From Bacillota bacterium (GTDB lineage Bacteria > Bacillota_A > Clostridia > Lachnospirales > Lachnospiraceae), in NCBI GenBank assembly GCA_023443925.1, contig JAEZSL010000219.1:1-35537 (forward strand): 35,537 bases of DNA, written 5' to 3'. The notes under the pieces are model-generated. The model searched no databases. It was not told the origin of the DNA and saw only the letters and a list, made by a program, of their open reading frames with translations. Position numbers and translations under genes: made by a program. The number at the start of each line of letters is the position of its first letter. Position 1 is the stretch's first letter. This document shows positions 24,803 through 32,285 of the stretch, piece by piece.

Positions 24803-25124
24803 GAAAAACAGGATTTCAGTTAAATATATAATTTAATTAGAAATTGGTCAAGGTCAATTTTGTGTTCATAATATACACATCGGGGGATGTTTTTCACTGA
24901 AAGCTGGAAGAATATGATAAGTATATATTAGTTGGCTTTTTATCTGTTCTGTAATATAATTACTTTAATAAGCCCGTACAAAATTGTTATACCGCGAATC
25001 GTATCTTGTTTTGCTATAACTGAATAGTAATGTGATTTAAGAAACAGCAGGGGCTTGCCATATTAATATGGCAGGCCCTGTATAAATATAAGGCTCATAT
25101 CCCGTCCGGAAAGGAGGAATGGAG
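24803..25124 (+). other. Intergenic region with two hairpins
   Basis: A short ACATC-GGGG-GATGT hairpin followed by TTTT (24877-24894) may terminate the GH31 transcript. A strong GGGCTTGCCATAT/ATATGGCAGGCCC helix (25051-25078) lies about 45 bp before the next gene and has no T-run on the plus strand. No gene is seen. Confidence 0.5.
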
Positions 25125-26177
25125 ATGGTTTTTAATAAATTTGCCAGTGGCAAAATCGATGTCATTAAAGTACTCAAAATAGCTGCCGGCAGCAGTGCGG
25201 CAATCCTGATAGCCGATGTACTGGGGTTAGCGTACAGCGCTTCGGCAGGAATCATTACGTTACTTAGTATTCAGGATACCAAGAAGGAAACCCTGGTGGT
25301 TGCTGGAAAACGGTTCCTTGCCTTTATACTGGCCATATTGACTGCTTATTGCCTGTTTACGGCCTTTGGTTACTATACGCTGACTTTTGGCCTCTTCCTG
25401 CTGATTTTTATTTCCTTAAGCTATTTATTCCGGCTGCAGGAGGGAATTCCAATGTGTTCTGTGCTGGTGACACATTTCCTTATCGAGAAGGATATGAGCG
25501 CAGTCTTTATCTGCAATGAAAGTATCATCTTGTTTATTGGTATTTTGGTAGGAATTATTTTAAATCTTTATATGCCGGATAATACCGGGGCTGTTAAGGC
25601 GGATATGCGGCAAATAGAAGAAGATATCCGGTCGATCCTGGGCATGCTTTCAGAAATTATTTCACGGGAAAATACGGCCAAAAACCAGGCGGCTGGATTT
25701 GAATCCACAGAGTCCGGTTTACTGGATAAAAGTTTTCAGGAACTGGACAGCCATTTGAAGGCGGCAATTGCACGGGCATATAATAATATGAATAATACCT
25801 TGTTAAGTGATACCCGGTACTATATCCAGTACTTTACCATGAGACGGAGCCAGACCGGTATTCTTCTTCATATCAGAGAACAAATCCGCTTATTGACTTC
25901 CGTACCAAAACAGGCAGACAGCATAGCCTTGTTTTTAAAAAAGATCCGTGAGCAGTTTCATGAGTATAATAATGCGGAAAGATTGCTGCAAGAGCTGGAA
26001 CAGATAAGAAATGGATACCGGTCAGAGCCAAATCCGGTTACCCGTGAAGAATTTGAAAACAGGGCTGTCTTATATTTGATCCTGTATGATCTAGAGAATT
26101 TTTTAAATATTAAAAATAATTTTGTCAGTAATATCAGTATTAGTCAGATAAATACCTTTTGGGATCAAAGGGATTAA
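25125..26177 (+). CDS. Aromatic acid exporter / FUSC-like membrane protein
   Basis: An integral membrane protein of the ArAE_1 (DUF939-like) type. The N-terminal half has about four to five hydrophobic segments, such as AAILIADVLGLAYSASAGII, FLAFILAILTAYCLF, FGLFLLIFISLSYLF and SIILFIGILVGIILNLYMP. The C-terminal half is a soluble helical ArAE_1_C domain. A role in efflux of organic acids is the usual family annotation, but the real substrate is unknown. The ATG at 25125, 7 nt after GGAGG, is preferred over the ATG at 25119, which touches the ribosome site. It stands alone, between hairpins on both sides, so co-regulation with the sugar genes is not implied. Confidence 0.8.
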   Translation: MVFNKFASGKIDVIKVLKIAAGSSAAILIADVLGLAYSASAGIITLLSIQDTKKETLVVAGKRFLAFILAILTAYCLFTAFGYYTLTFGLFLLIFISLSYLFRLQEGIPMCSVLVTHFLIEKDMSAVFICNESIILFIGILVGIILNLYMPDNTGAVKADMRQIEEDIRSILGMLSEIISRENTAKNQAAGFESTESGLLDKSFQELDSHLKAAIARAYNNMNNTLLSDTRYYIQYFTMRRSQTGILLHIREQIRLLTSVPKQADSIALFLKKIREQFHEYNNAERLLQELEQIRNGYRSEPNPVTREEFENRAVLYLILYDLENFLNIKNNFVSNISISQINTFWDQRD

Positions 26178-26201
26178 CTGCATATAAGAATAAGAAGAAA
26201 A

Positions 26202-26262
26202 AGCTGCAAAGAGACCGGATTGTTTAATACAGTTAAACAATCCGGTCTTTTTGCAGTTTTGC
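26202..26262. terminator. Long terminator hairpin (probably bidirectional)
   Basis: GACCGGATTGTTTAA (26213-26227) pairs with TTAAACAATCCGGTC (26233-26247), followed by TTTTT. The helix extends outward through CTGCAAA/TTTGCAG with one mismatch. It ends the FUSC-like gene. Confidence 0.92.
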
Positions 26263-26504
26263 TTTTGTTAAAAATATCCAATATGTACTGTAAAAAATAT
26301 GAAATTTTTACGGTATAAATGTGAAGCGAAAGCTGATAGTATAAATTTAGTCATTAAACATATTACCTTAAAAGACTATACCAGGATCAGGAAGTTAAGG
26401 TTGATAGAAAATATAAATTATAGAAAGGATGCTGCAGAGTGGATTTTTACATTTTATTCTGTGGCAGTATCACAGGCTGGCCTGTGATATAAAATAGGTG
26501 TAAT
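26263..26504 (+). promoter_or_regulatory. Upstream region of the sugar transporter operon
   Basis: Contains a GTAAAAA...TTTTTAC inverted repeat near 26290-26312, AT-rich TATAAA-like boxes, and immediately before the ribosome site a perfect 10-bp inverted repeat TATCACAGGC/GCCTGTGATA (26468-26477 and 26480-26489). The last is a candidate operator or mRNA hairpin for the permease gene. An open frame at 26299-26487 lacks a ribosome site and is not credited. Confidence 0.45.
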
Positions 26505-27458
26505 ATGCAGAAATCAGCAGCATTACAGACGAAAGATCTTTCAAAAGTGAAGAAGAAAAGGATCTCAGAAGGGAAGAAATTGTTTTTATACTCCGTGCCA
26601 TTTTTATTATTATCCTTTGCATTTTCCTATTTTCCTCTGCATGGCTGGTTATATGCCTTCTTTGATTATAAACCGCCTTTAAAATTATCCCAGTGTGAGT
26701 TTGTAGGATTTCAGTGGTTTAAAATGCTATTTGCAAATCCGACACAGATAAGCCAGCTTATGAAGGTTATGAAAAATACATTTGCCATGAGCGGGCTGGC
26801 ACTTGCCACGTCTTTTCTGCCTGTATTATTTGCTATGTTTTTAAGTGAAATAAAAAGTAAAAGGTTTCGGAACTTTGTACAAACCTTTACCACTGTCCCG
26901 AATTTTATCAGCTGGGTCATGGTATATTCCGTTGCCTTTAGTCTATTTTCCAATACCGGTATGGTTAACACATTTTTAAATAATGCGGGTATTATAACAA
27001 CTCCTATTAAATTTCTGGACGGAGATTCCCATACCTGGCTGTCCATGATTTTATGGAGTACCTGGAAAGGTCTTGGATGGGGCTCGATTATGTATCTTGC
27101 CGCCATTGCAGGTATTGACCAGGAATTGTATGAAGCCGCCAGAGTAGACGGAGCCGACCGTTTTAAATTGATGCGGCATATAACACTGCCGGCACTAATG
27201 CCAACATTTTTTGTATTATTATTGCTTTCCATTGCTAATTTCCTGAATAATGGCCTGGACCAGTATTATGTATTTCAAAATTCCTTTAATAAGGAGCATA
27301 TCCAGGTTCTGGATTTATATGTATTTAATGTGGGCATGACGGGCCGGAGTCCCTCATTGGCAACTGCAATTGGTATGCTTAAAAGCCTGGTCAGCATTAC
27401 TTTATTATTTACCGTTAACTATGTATCAAAGAAAACCCGTGGAGAATCCATCATATAG
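26505..27458 (+). CDS. Sugar ABC transporter permease, LplB/YtcP family (first subunit)
   Basis: Membrane subunit of a carbohydrate importer of the LplABC type. After a basic cytoplasmic start come a first membrane segment (KLFLYSVPFLLLSFAFSYFP) and further segments. The binding-protein-dependent EAA loop, EAARVDGADRFKLMRHITLPALMP (cytoplasmic loop that contacts the ATPase), is near residue 215. Length is 317 residues. The start ATG follows AGGTG by 5 nt. No ATPase gene is linked, as usual for LplABC-type systems, which use a shared MsmK/MsmX-type ATPase encoded elsewhere. Confidence 0.93.
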   Translation: MQKSAALQTKDLSKVKKKRISEGKKLFLYSVPFLLLSFAFSYFPLHGWLYAFFDYKPPLKLSQCEFVGFQWFKMLFANPTQISQLMKVMKNTFAMSGLALATSFLPVLFAMFLSEIKSKRFRNFVQTFTTVPNFISWVMVYSVAFSLFSNTGMVNTFLNNAGIITTPIKFLDGDSHTWLSMILWSTWKGLGWGSIMYLAAIAGIDQELYEAARVDGADRFKLMRHITLPALMPTFFVLLLLSIANFLNNGLDQYYVFQNSFNKEHIQVLDLYVFNVGMTGRSPSLATAIGMLKSLVSITLLFTVNYVSKKTRGESII

Positions 27459-27472
27459 AAAGGATATTCATT

Positions 27473-28393
27473 ATGAAGCAGATAACGGAGAAAAAGAAAA
27501 GACCGGAGGGGAAAGAACTGGTTTTTCATGTTTTTAATTATTTGTTTTTTGTATTATTTACTCTGATTTGCATTTATCCGTTTTATTACCTGATCATTAA
27601 TACCCTCAGTGCCAATGATATGAGTGCCAATGGTATGATCAATTTCCTGCCTAAAAAAATTCATCTGGAAAATTACATTAAAGTTATTAAAATCAGGGGG
27701 CTTGGCACTGCTTTATGGGTCTCCATAGGCAGAACTGTAATTGGAACAGCCTGTACCGTATTAGCTTCTGCGTTTTTGGGTTTTTTATTTACTCAACAGA
27801 AGATGTGGGGCAGAAAATTCTGGTACCGTTTCATTGTTGTAACCATGTATTTTAATGCGGGTTTAATTCCTATGTTCTTAACCATGAAGAACTTAAACCT
27901 GACCAACAGCTTCTGGGTATACATAATTCCTGCCATTGTACAGCCTTTTAATATTATTCTGGTAAAAACCTATACGGAATCCATACCCACCTCCCTTCAG
28001 GAGGCGGCTGAGATTGACGGTGCCGGAATTATAACGGTTTTCAGAAAGATTATCCTGCCCACAAGTACTCCAATACTGGCTACAATTGCAATTTTTGCGG
28101 CGGTAGCCCAATGGAATTCTTTTCAGGATACTTTAATCTACGTTACAGACCAAAAATTATATTCACTGCAGTATTTATTGTATTGTTATATCAATCAGGC
28201 AAATTCTCTTGCAGCTCTGATAAAAAACAGTGTCGGCTCGGGCAGCAATGTAATGGCCCTGGCAACGAAACAAACCCCGACGTCAGTACGTATGACAGTT
28301 ACGGTTCTTGTAGTACTGCCTATATTGTTTATATACCCCATGTTCCAGAGATACTTTGTAAAAGGTATTATGATTGGGTCTATAAAAGGGTAA
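27473..28393 (+). CDS. Sugar ABC transporter permease, LplC family (second subunit)
   Basis: Partner membrane subunit. An N-terminal membrane segment (LFFVLFTLICIYPFYYLIINTLS) and the loop typical of LplC proteins (INFLPKKIHLENYIKVIK) are followed by the EAA motif EAAEIDGAGIITVFRKIILP and the C-terminus FVKGIMIGSIKG characteristic of this family. Length is 306 residues. It starts 14 bp after the upstream permease, with AAAGGA as ribosome site. It forms the importer with the preceding permease and the binding protein downstream. Confidence 0.94.
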   Translation: MKQITEKKKRPEGKELVFHVFNYLFFVLFTLICIYPFYYLIINTLSANDMSANGMINFLPKKIHLENYIKVIKIRGLGTALWVSIGRTVIGTACTVLASAFLGFLFTQQKMWGRKFWYRFIVVTMYFNAGLIPMFLTMKNLNLTNSFWVYIIPAIVQPFNIILVKTYTESIPTSLQEAAEIDGAGIITVFRKIILPTSTPILATIAIFAAVAQWNSFQDTLIYVTDQKLYSLQYLLYCYINQANSLAALIKNSVGSGSNVMALATKQTPTSVRMTVTVLVVLPILFIYPMFQRYFVKGIMIGSIKG

Positions 28394-28397
28394 TTAG

Positions 28398-28452
28398 GTT
28401 GAAAAATATAAATTTTTTCAACATCCTGATTTATACGTGCGCCAAAGCGCAC
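28398..28452 (+). promoter_or_regulatory. Two intercistronic hairpins before the binding protein
   Basis: GTTGAAAAA/TTTTTTCAAC (28398-28406 and 28413-28422) and GTGCGC-CAAA-GCGCAC (28437-28452) lie between permease and binding-protein genes. They could protect or separate the two parts of the transcript so the binding protein is made in excess. Confidence 0.5.
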
Positions 28453-28467
28453 AGATAGGAGTTTAAT

Positions 28468-28524
28468 ATGAAGCAAAACAAAATAAACAAAGAAGTGTTT
28501 TATTTTGCTGAGATAAGTAAATAG
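28468..28524 (+). CDS. Possible 18-residue leader peptide ORF
   Basis: An ATG with a very good ribosome site (AGGAG, 6 nt upstream) opens an 18-codon frame, MKQNKINKEVFYFAEISK, ending 16 bp before the binding-protein start. It is Lys/Asn-rich with no regulatory codon run. It may be a translated leader that couples ribosomes into the next gene, or a chance frame. No function is claimed. Confidence 0.35.
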   Translation: MKQNKINKEVFYFAEISK

Positions 28525-28540
28525 TATTGGAGGGAAAAGT

Positions 28541-30373
28541 ATGAGGAAAAAATTATTAAGTATGCTATTATGTGTCCTGTTAATAGCATCCATGTTTGCC
28601 GGCTGCGGTAAAAAAGCGAATCCGGCGGTAGGCAGCGCTGATCCGGCAGGCACAACAAAAACAGAAGATACTGCGGCAGCAGATACAAAAGCTACAGATA
28701 CGGCATCGGATGATAGTACAAAAACCGGGGAAGCAAAGTATCCGAAGTTTATTACAGTTGATGTTTTTGACGGTTTGGCAAATTATCAGGGAATTCAATC
28801 CGGCTGGTTTGCCAAGATCGTAAAAGACAAGTTCAATATGGAGCTTAATATGATTGCACCGAATGTAGCAGGCGGCGGAGAAACACTGTTCCAGACACGT
28901 TCGGCTTCCGGAGACCTGGGTGATTTAATTATCTATGGAGCGGATGGCGGCAGATTACAAAGTATGGTAACTGCCGGCTTATTGGTTAATTTAACAGATC
29001 TGATATCAGATAAAGAGAATCTTAAGAAATATCAGAGCGGAATTGATTCCTTAAACGAACTGGTTAAAGAAGATGGAATTTATGCAATACCCAGCAGCGT
29101 TTCCGAACAGCCGGCGACAAATCCATCGGAAGGTTTGGACCCGACCTTTGGTCCGTATCTTCGCTGGGATGCTTATAAGGCAGTTGGTTACCCCCAGATG
29201 AAAACCATGGAAGATCTGCTACCGGTATTAAAGGCAATGCAGGAAGCGGTTCCGGAAAGTGACACAGGCAAGAAAACTTACAGTTTCTCTTTGTTTAAGG
29301 ACTGGGATGGCAATATGATGTGTCTGGCGAAGCAGCCTACCTGTTTTTATGGTTATGATGAACTTGGATTTGTCTTAGCCAGAGCAGACGGCTCCGATTA
29401 CCAGAGTATAATCGACAGCGATTCCATGTATACCAGAGTATTGAAATTGTATTTTGATGCAAATCAGATGGGGCTGGTAGATCCGGAATCAACTACGCAG
29501 AACTATGATACTTTATATACAAAATACCAGGACGGACAGATTTTATATTCACCGTGGCCATGGCTAGGTCAGGCTGCATATAATACTCCGGATAATAAAG
29601 CCGCCGGAAAAGGTTTTATGATATCGTCCATAGCTGACATGAAGGATTTTTCCTACGGCTGTAGACCGGATGGTGACAGGCAGAGTATTGCCATCGGAAG
29701 CAATGCGGAAGATCCCCAAAGATTAGCGGACTTTATTGACTGGCTTTATTCACCGGAAGGAATTATGATGTCTGCCGCACAAACCTCAAGTTCCTGCGGC
29801 CCTCAGGGTCTGACCTGGGAACTGGTAGATCAAAAGCCGGCTTTAACCGAATTCGGCTGGAAAGCCTTCTTTGAAGGCGGAGATACACAAGTTCCGGAGG
29901 AATGGGGCGGCGGTACCTGGAAGGACGGCGTGTCGGCCCTTAACTTCCCTGCGGTTATACCAAGTGATATTAATCCGGAAACCGGTTATCCCTATAATTA
30001 CACCTTATGGGAATCCGTGCTGGCGAAAAATACAACGGCACTCGATACGGACTGGCAGACTAAAATGGGTGCCAAAACCACCTTGGAGTTTTTACAGAAT
30101 AATAACCAGCTTATGGTTGCGCCAGGTTCTTCCTATATAGCACCGGAAGAAAATTCAGAAATTACTACCTTAAGAGGACAATGCAAAGCTATCATTATCG
30201 AATATTCCTGGAAGATGGTATTTTCGTCGGATGAAGGAGAATTTAACAGCTTATTAAAAGAAATGCAGGATACAGTGAAAGGCCTTGGCTATGATCAGGT
30301 TCTGGCAGTTGATATGCAGAATGCAAAAGATCAGAATGCATCCAGGGTTGAAGCCGTTGCTGCCTCCAAATAG
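28541..30373 (+). CDS. Extracellular sugar-binding lipoprotein (LplA/YtcQ type, family 1)
   Basis: Binding protein of the importer. A lipoprotein signal (KKLLSMLLCVLLIASMFAGC, lipobox FAGC at about residue 22) is followed by a Thr/Asp-rich linker to about residue 62. The long two-lobed fold that follows is typical of LplA-type proteins of 500-600 residues. Visible landmarks include GDLGDLIIYGADGGRL-like sequence, EDGIYAIPSS and FIDWLYSPEGIMM. The ribosome site is GGAGGG, 7 nt before the ATG. It is placed last in the operon, after the permeases. The ligand is unknown; the GH31 alpha-xylosidase nearby suggests xylose-decorated oligosaccharides, by inference only. Confidence 0.92.
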   Translation: MRKKLLSMLLCVLLIASMFAGCGKKANPAVGSADPAGTTKTEDTAAADTKATDTASDDSTKTGEAKYPKFITVDVFDGLANYQGIQSGWFAKIVKDKFNMELNMIAPNVAGGGETLFQTRSASGDLGDLIIYGADGGRLQSMVTAGLLVNLTDLISDKENLKKYQSGIDSLNELVKEDGIYAIPSSVSEQPATNPSEGLDPTFGPYLRWDAYKAVGYPQMKTMEDLLPVLKAMQEAVPESDTGKKTYSFSLFKDWDGNMMCLAKQPTCFYGYDELGFVLARADGSDYQSIIDSDSMYTRVLKLYFDANQMGLVDPESTTQNYDTLYTKYQDGQILYSPWPWLGQAAYNTPDNKAAGKGFMISSIADMKDFSYGCRPDGDRQSIAIGSNAEDPQRLADFIDWLYSPEGIMMSAAQTSSSCGPQGLTWELVDQKPALTEFGWKAFFEGGDTQVPEEWGGGTWKDGVSALNFPAVIPSDINPETGYPYNYTLWESVLAKNTTALDTDWQTKMGAKTTLEFLQNNNQLMVAPGSSYIAPEENSEITTLRGQCKAIIIEYSWKMVFSSDEGEFNSLLKEMQDTVKGLGYDQVLAVDMQNAKDQNASRVEAVAASK

Positions 30374-30451
30374 ACTGAACAAAACTTGTGTTGAGCAGAG
30401 ATAGTGGTAAATAAAGCAAGTATAAATGGATAAATGATTGATACAAAATAA

Positions 30452-30556
30452 TAAAACCGGAATTCAATAGAGTAAAACCGGAATAAAACAGAGTAAAACC
30501 GGAACACAACAGAGTAAAACCGAAATACAACAGAGTAAAACAGGAATAAAACAAGA
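30452..30556. repeat. 21-bp tandem repeat (5 units), intergenic
   Basis: Units resembling TAAAACCGGAATAAAACAGAG start at 30452, 30473, 30494, 30515 and 30536, followed by a decaying ATAAAACAAAAATAAAA tail. They lie between the binding-protein stop and its terminator, so they are transcribed as 3' UTR. Open frames on the minus strand here are a by-product of the 21-bp period. Confidence 0.93.
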
Positions 30557-30603
30557 ATAAAACAAAAATAAAATACCATATATACGAAGGGGAATTTATG
30601 AAC

Positions 30604-30657
30604 TTCCTGGTAATAACGGATGATTACTGCAATCCGATTATTACCAGGAAATTTTTT
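30604..30657 (+). terminator. Terminator of the sugar transporter operon
   Basis: TTCCTGGTAATAA (30604-30616) pairs perfectly with TTATTACCAGGAA (30638-30650), with an extra inner GGAT/ATCC, followed by ATTTTTTG. It is strong on the plus strand. The convergent response-regulator gene ends 80 bp further on. Confidence 0.93.
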
Positions 30658-30737
30658 GTGTTTAAAAAATATCGCTAAATTCTGAATTTTGTATAAATAA
30701 TTCAACAGGGGCTTGTCAATTACGCCGGGCACTTTCT

Positions 30738-32282
30738 TTAGCACATGATTTTCTTCCGGTATTCGGCGGGACTGATTCCTACATATTTCTTGAATTTTTT
30801 ATGGAAATAGTCTACATTTTTATAACCAACAAGTTCTGCTATTTCATACACCTTCAGATTCTTCTGCTTTAACAGCTCCAGGGTATGGTCGATACGTACA
30901 TGATCGATATAAGAGTTAAAGTTTTCACCGGTCTTTTTATGAAATATCTTACCTAGGTAGGAACTGTTATAGCCAAAGAGAGGAGCAATGGTTTCAAGCC
31001 TTATATTGTCTCGGTAATTATGGTTAATATAGCAGACAATATCATCCAGGATACTTTCGTTGGAGGATCGACCGATGGCGTTCATAAGCATCTCAATCTG
31101 TTCTGAAAAGAACAGGATTATTTCGTATAAGTAATACTTACTGTCAATAAAATCGATAACGGAAGAATTGGTAGGGAACGGAATATCGGAAGTACTGTAT
31201 AGATGGTGCATATTCTGCTTGATCTGAAGATAGATATCCGTCAGAAATAGTTTGATTTCCATGGGGTCCGTCCTGGTACTATAAAGATCTTTCTTCAGGG
31301 CAGCTAAGGTGTCCGCTGTCATTTTGCGGTTAAAGCTCTGGATATAAGCACAAAACTTATCACTGTAGCGTTTTGTTTCTTCAGGGCTGATATCATAAAC
31401 CTGGTTTTCATAATCCGGAAGCAGTTCATAGCCTATGACATGCCGGTTCTGTTCACAGAAAAAACGCCGGTTTAGCAGGCTTAAGGCATCCTGGTAAGAA
31501 CAGTGGATATCCTCTAATTGATATATTATTCGGCCATAGGTTATAAACAGGGAATCAAGGGGGGAGCCTTTTTGCGGTTTCTCTTCATAATGACGCAGAA
31601 CATCCCGAAAGCGTTCCAGAGCAAAATTACCTTTTAATAAAATAATATCCTTTTGATGCAGTTTTATATGTTCAAAGGAGCCGTTTCCCTGGTTAGTGAC
31701 TTTTAACAGGTCTGCAAAGCTATAAGTAAGGCCGAAGGTTTCCCGGCTATAATTTTCATAAATTATAACCTGATAGACGGAGGCCAAAAGACTTATTTCC
31801 TCCGGGTCAATTTTATTAATATCACAGGTGTTTTGCAGAAGGTCCCTTAGTATGGTATATTTAGCTTTCTCTTTATAATGCTTCATAGTACGTTTGTGGA
31901 GATTTTCCTTTTCGAGGGCTTCTTTTACGGTTATTAAGGCCTGGCATAATTCATCTTCCTCGATGGGTTTTGTAAGGTAGAAATCCACACCCCACCGAAT
32001 CGCCGTCTGGGCATATATGAAATCGGAATATCCGCTTAGAATAATGAAATGCCCCTTAAAGTCATGTTCTCTTGCCAGTTTTACTATATCCGTGCCTTGT
32101 AATTTTGGCATGCGGATATCCAGGAGTACCAAATCCGGGTTCAGTTTAAGAATACCCTGTAAAGCATCTTCCCCATTGCTTGCTTCTTTGCAGATAATAA
32201 ATCCAAGTTCCTCCCAGTTAACAATGTATTTCAGACCTTCCCGGATTGTTGCCTCATCATCTGCTATCAATACTTTCATCAT
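30738..32282 (-). CDS. AraC-family response regulator (YesN type)
   Basis: Output half of a two-component system, expected to control the neighbouring sugar importer. The N-terminal receiver domain (KVLIADDEATIREGL) has the phosphorylated aspartate at about residue 55 in LVLLDIRMPK and the switch Lys in FYLTKPI. A long central region of about 270 residues follows, then a C-terminal AraC helix-turn-helix pair (IRLETIAPLFGYNSSYLGKIF and LKVYEIAELVGYKNVDYFHKKF) and the end VGISPAEYRK. The ATG at 32282 is 8 nt after GGAGG, which overlaps the end of the kinase gene, so the pair is translationally coupled. Length is about 514 residues, normal for YesN. Confidence 0.94.
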   Translation of the reverse strand: MMKVLIADDEATIREGLKYIVNWEELGFIICKEASNGEDALQGILKLNPDLVLLDIRMPKLQGTDIVKLAREHDFKGHFIILSGYSDFIYAQTAIRWGVDFYLTKPIEEDELCQALITVKEALEKENLHKRTMKHYKEKAKYTILRDLLQNTCDINKIDPEEISLLASVYQVIIYENYSRETFGLTYSFADLLKVTNQGNGSFEHIKLHQKDIILLKGNFALERFRDVLRHYEEKPQKGSPLDSLFITYGRIIYQLEDIHCSYQDALSLLNRRFFCEQNRHVIGYELLPDYENQVYDISPEETKRYSDKFCAYIQSFNRKMTADTLAALKKDLYSTRTDPMEIKLFLTDIYLQIKQNMHHLYSTSDIPFPTNSSVIDFIDSKYYLYEIILFFSEQIEMLMNAIGRSSNESILDDIVCYINHNYRDNIRLETIAPLFGYNSSYLGKIFHKKTGENFNSYIDHVRIDHTLELLKQKNLKVYEIAELVGYKNVDYFHKKFKKYVGISPAEYRKKIMC

Positions 32283-32285
32283 CAA

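Noticed and set aside
24845..24858. TTGGTCAAGGTCAA as a CtsR-type heat-shock operator
   Set aside because: The heptads lack the required 3-nt spacer and no chaperone or protease gene follows.
26299..26487. 62-codon open frame upstream of the sugar permease
   Set aside because: No ribosome site, AT-driven composition and no recognisable domain; more likely leader or promoter DNA.
30598..30678. 26-codon ORF with a fair ribosome site (AAGGGG)
   Set aside because: It coincides entirely with the operon terminator hairpin, so the frame is most likely accidental.
30243..30744. Minus-strand open frames with repeated YSVVFRF-like heptapeptides
   Set aside because: Created by the 21-bp tandem repeat and antisense to the end of the binding-protein gene; no start signals.
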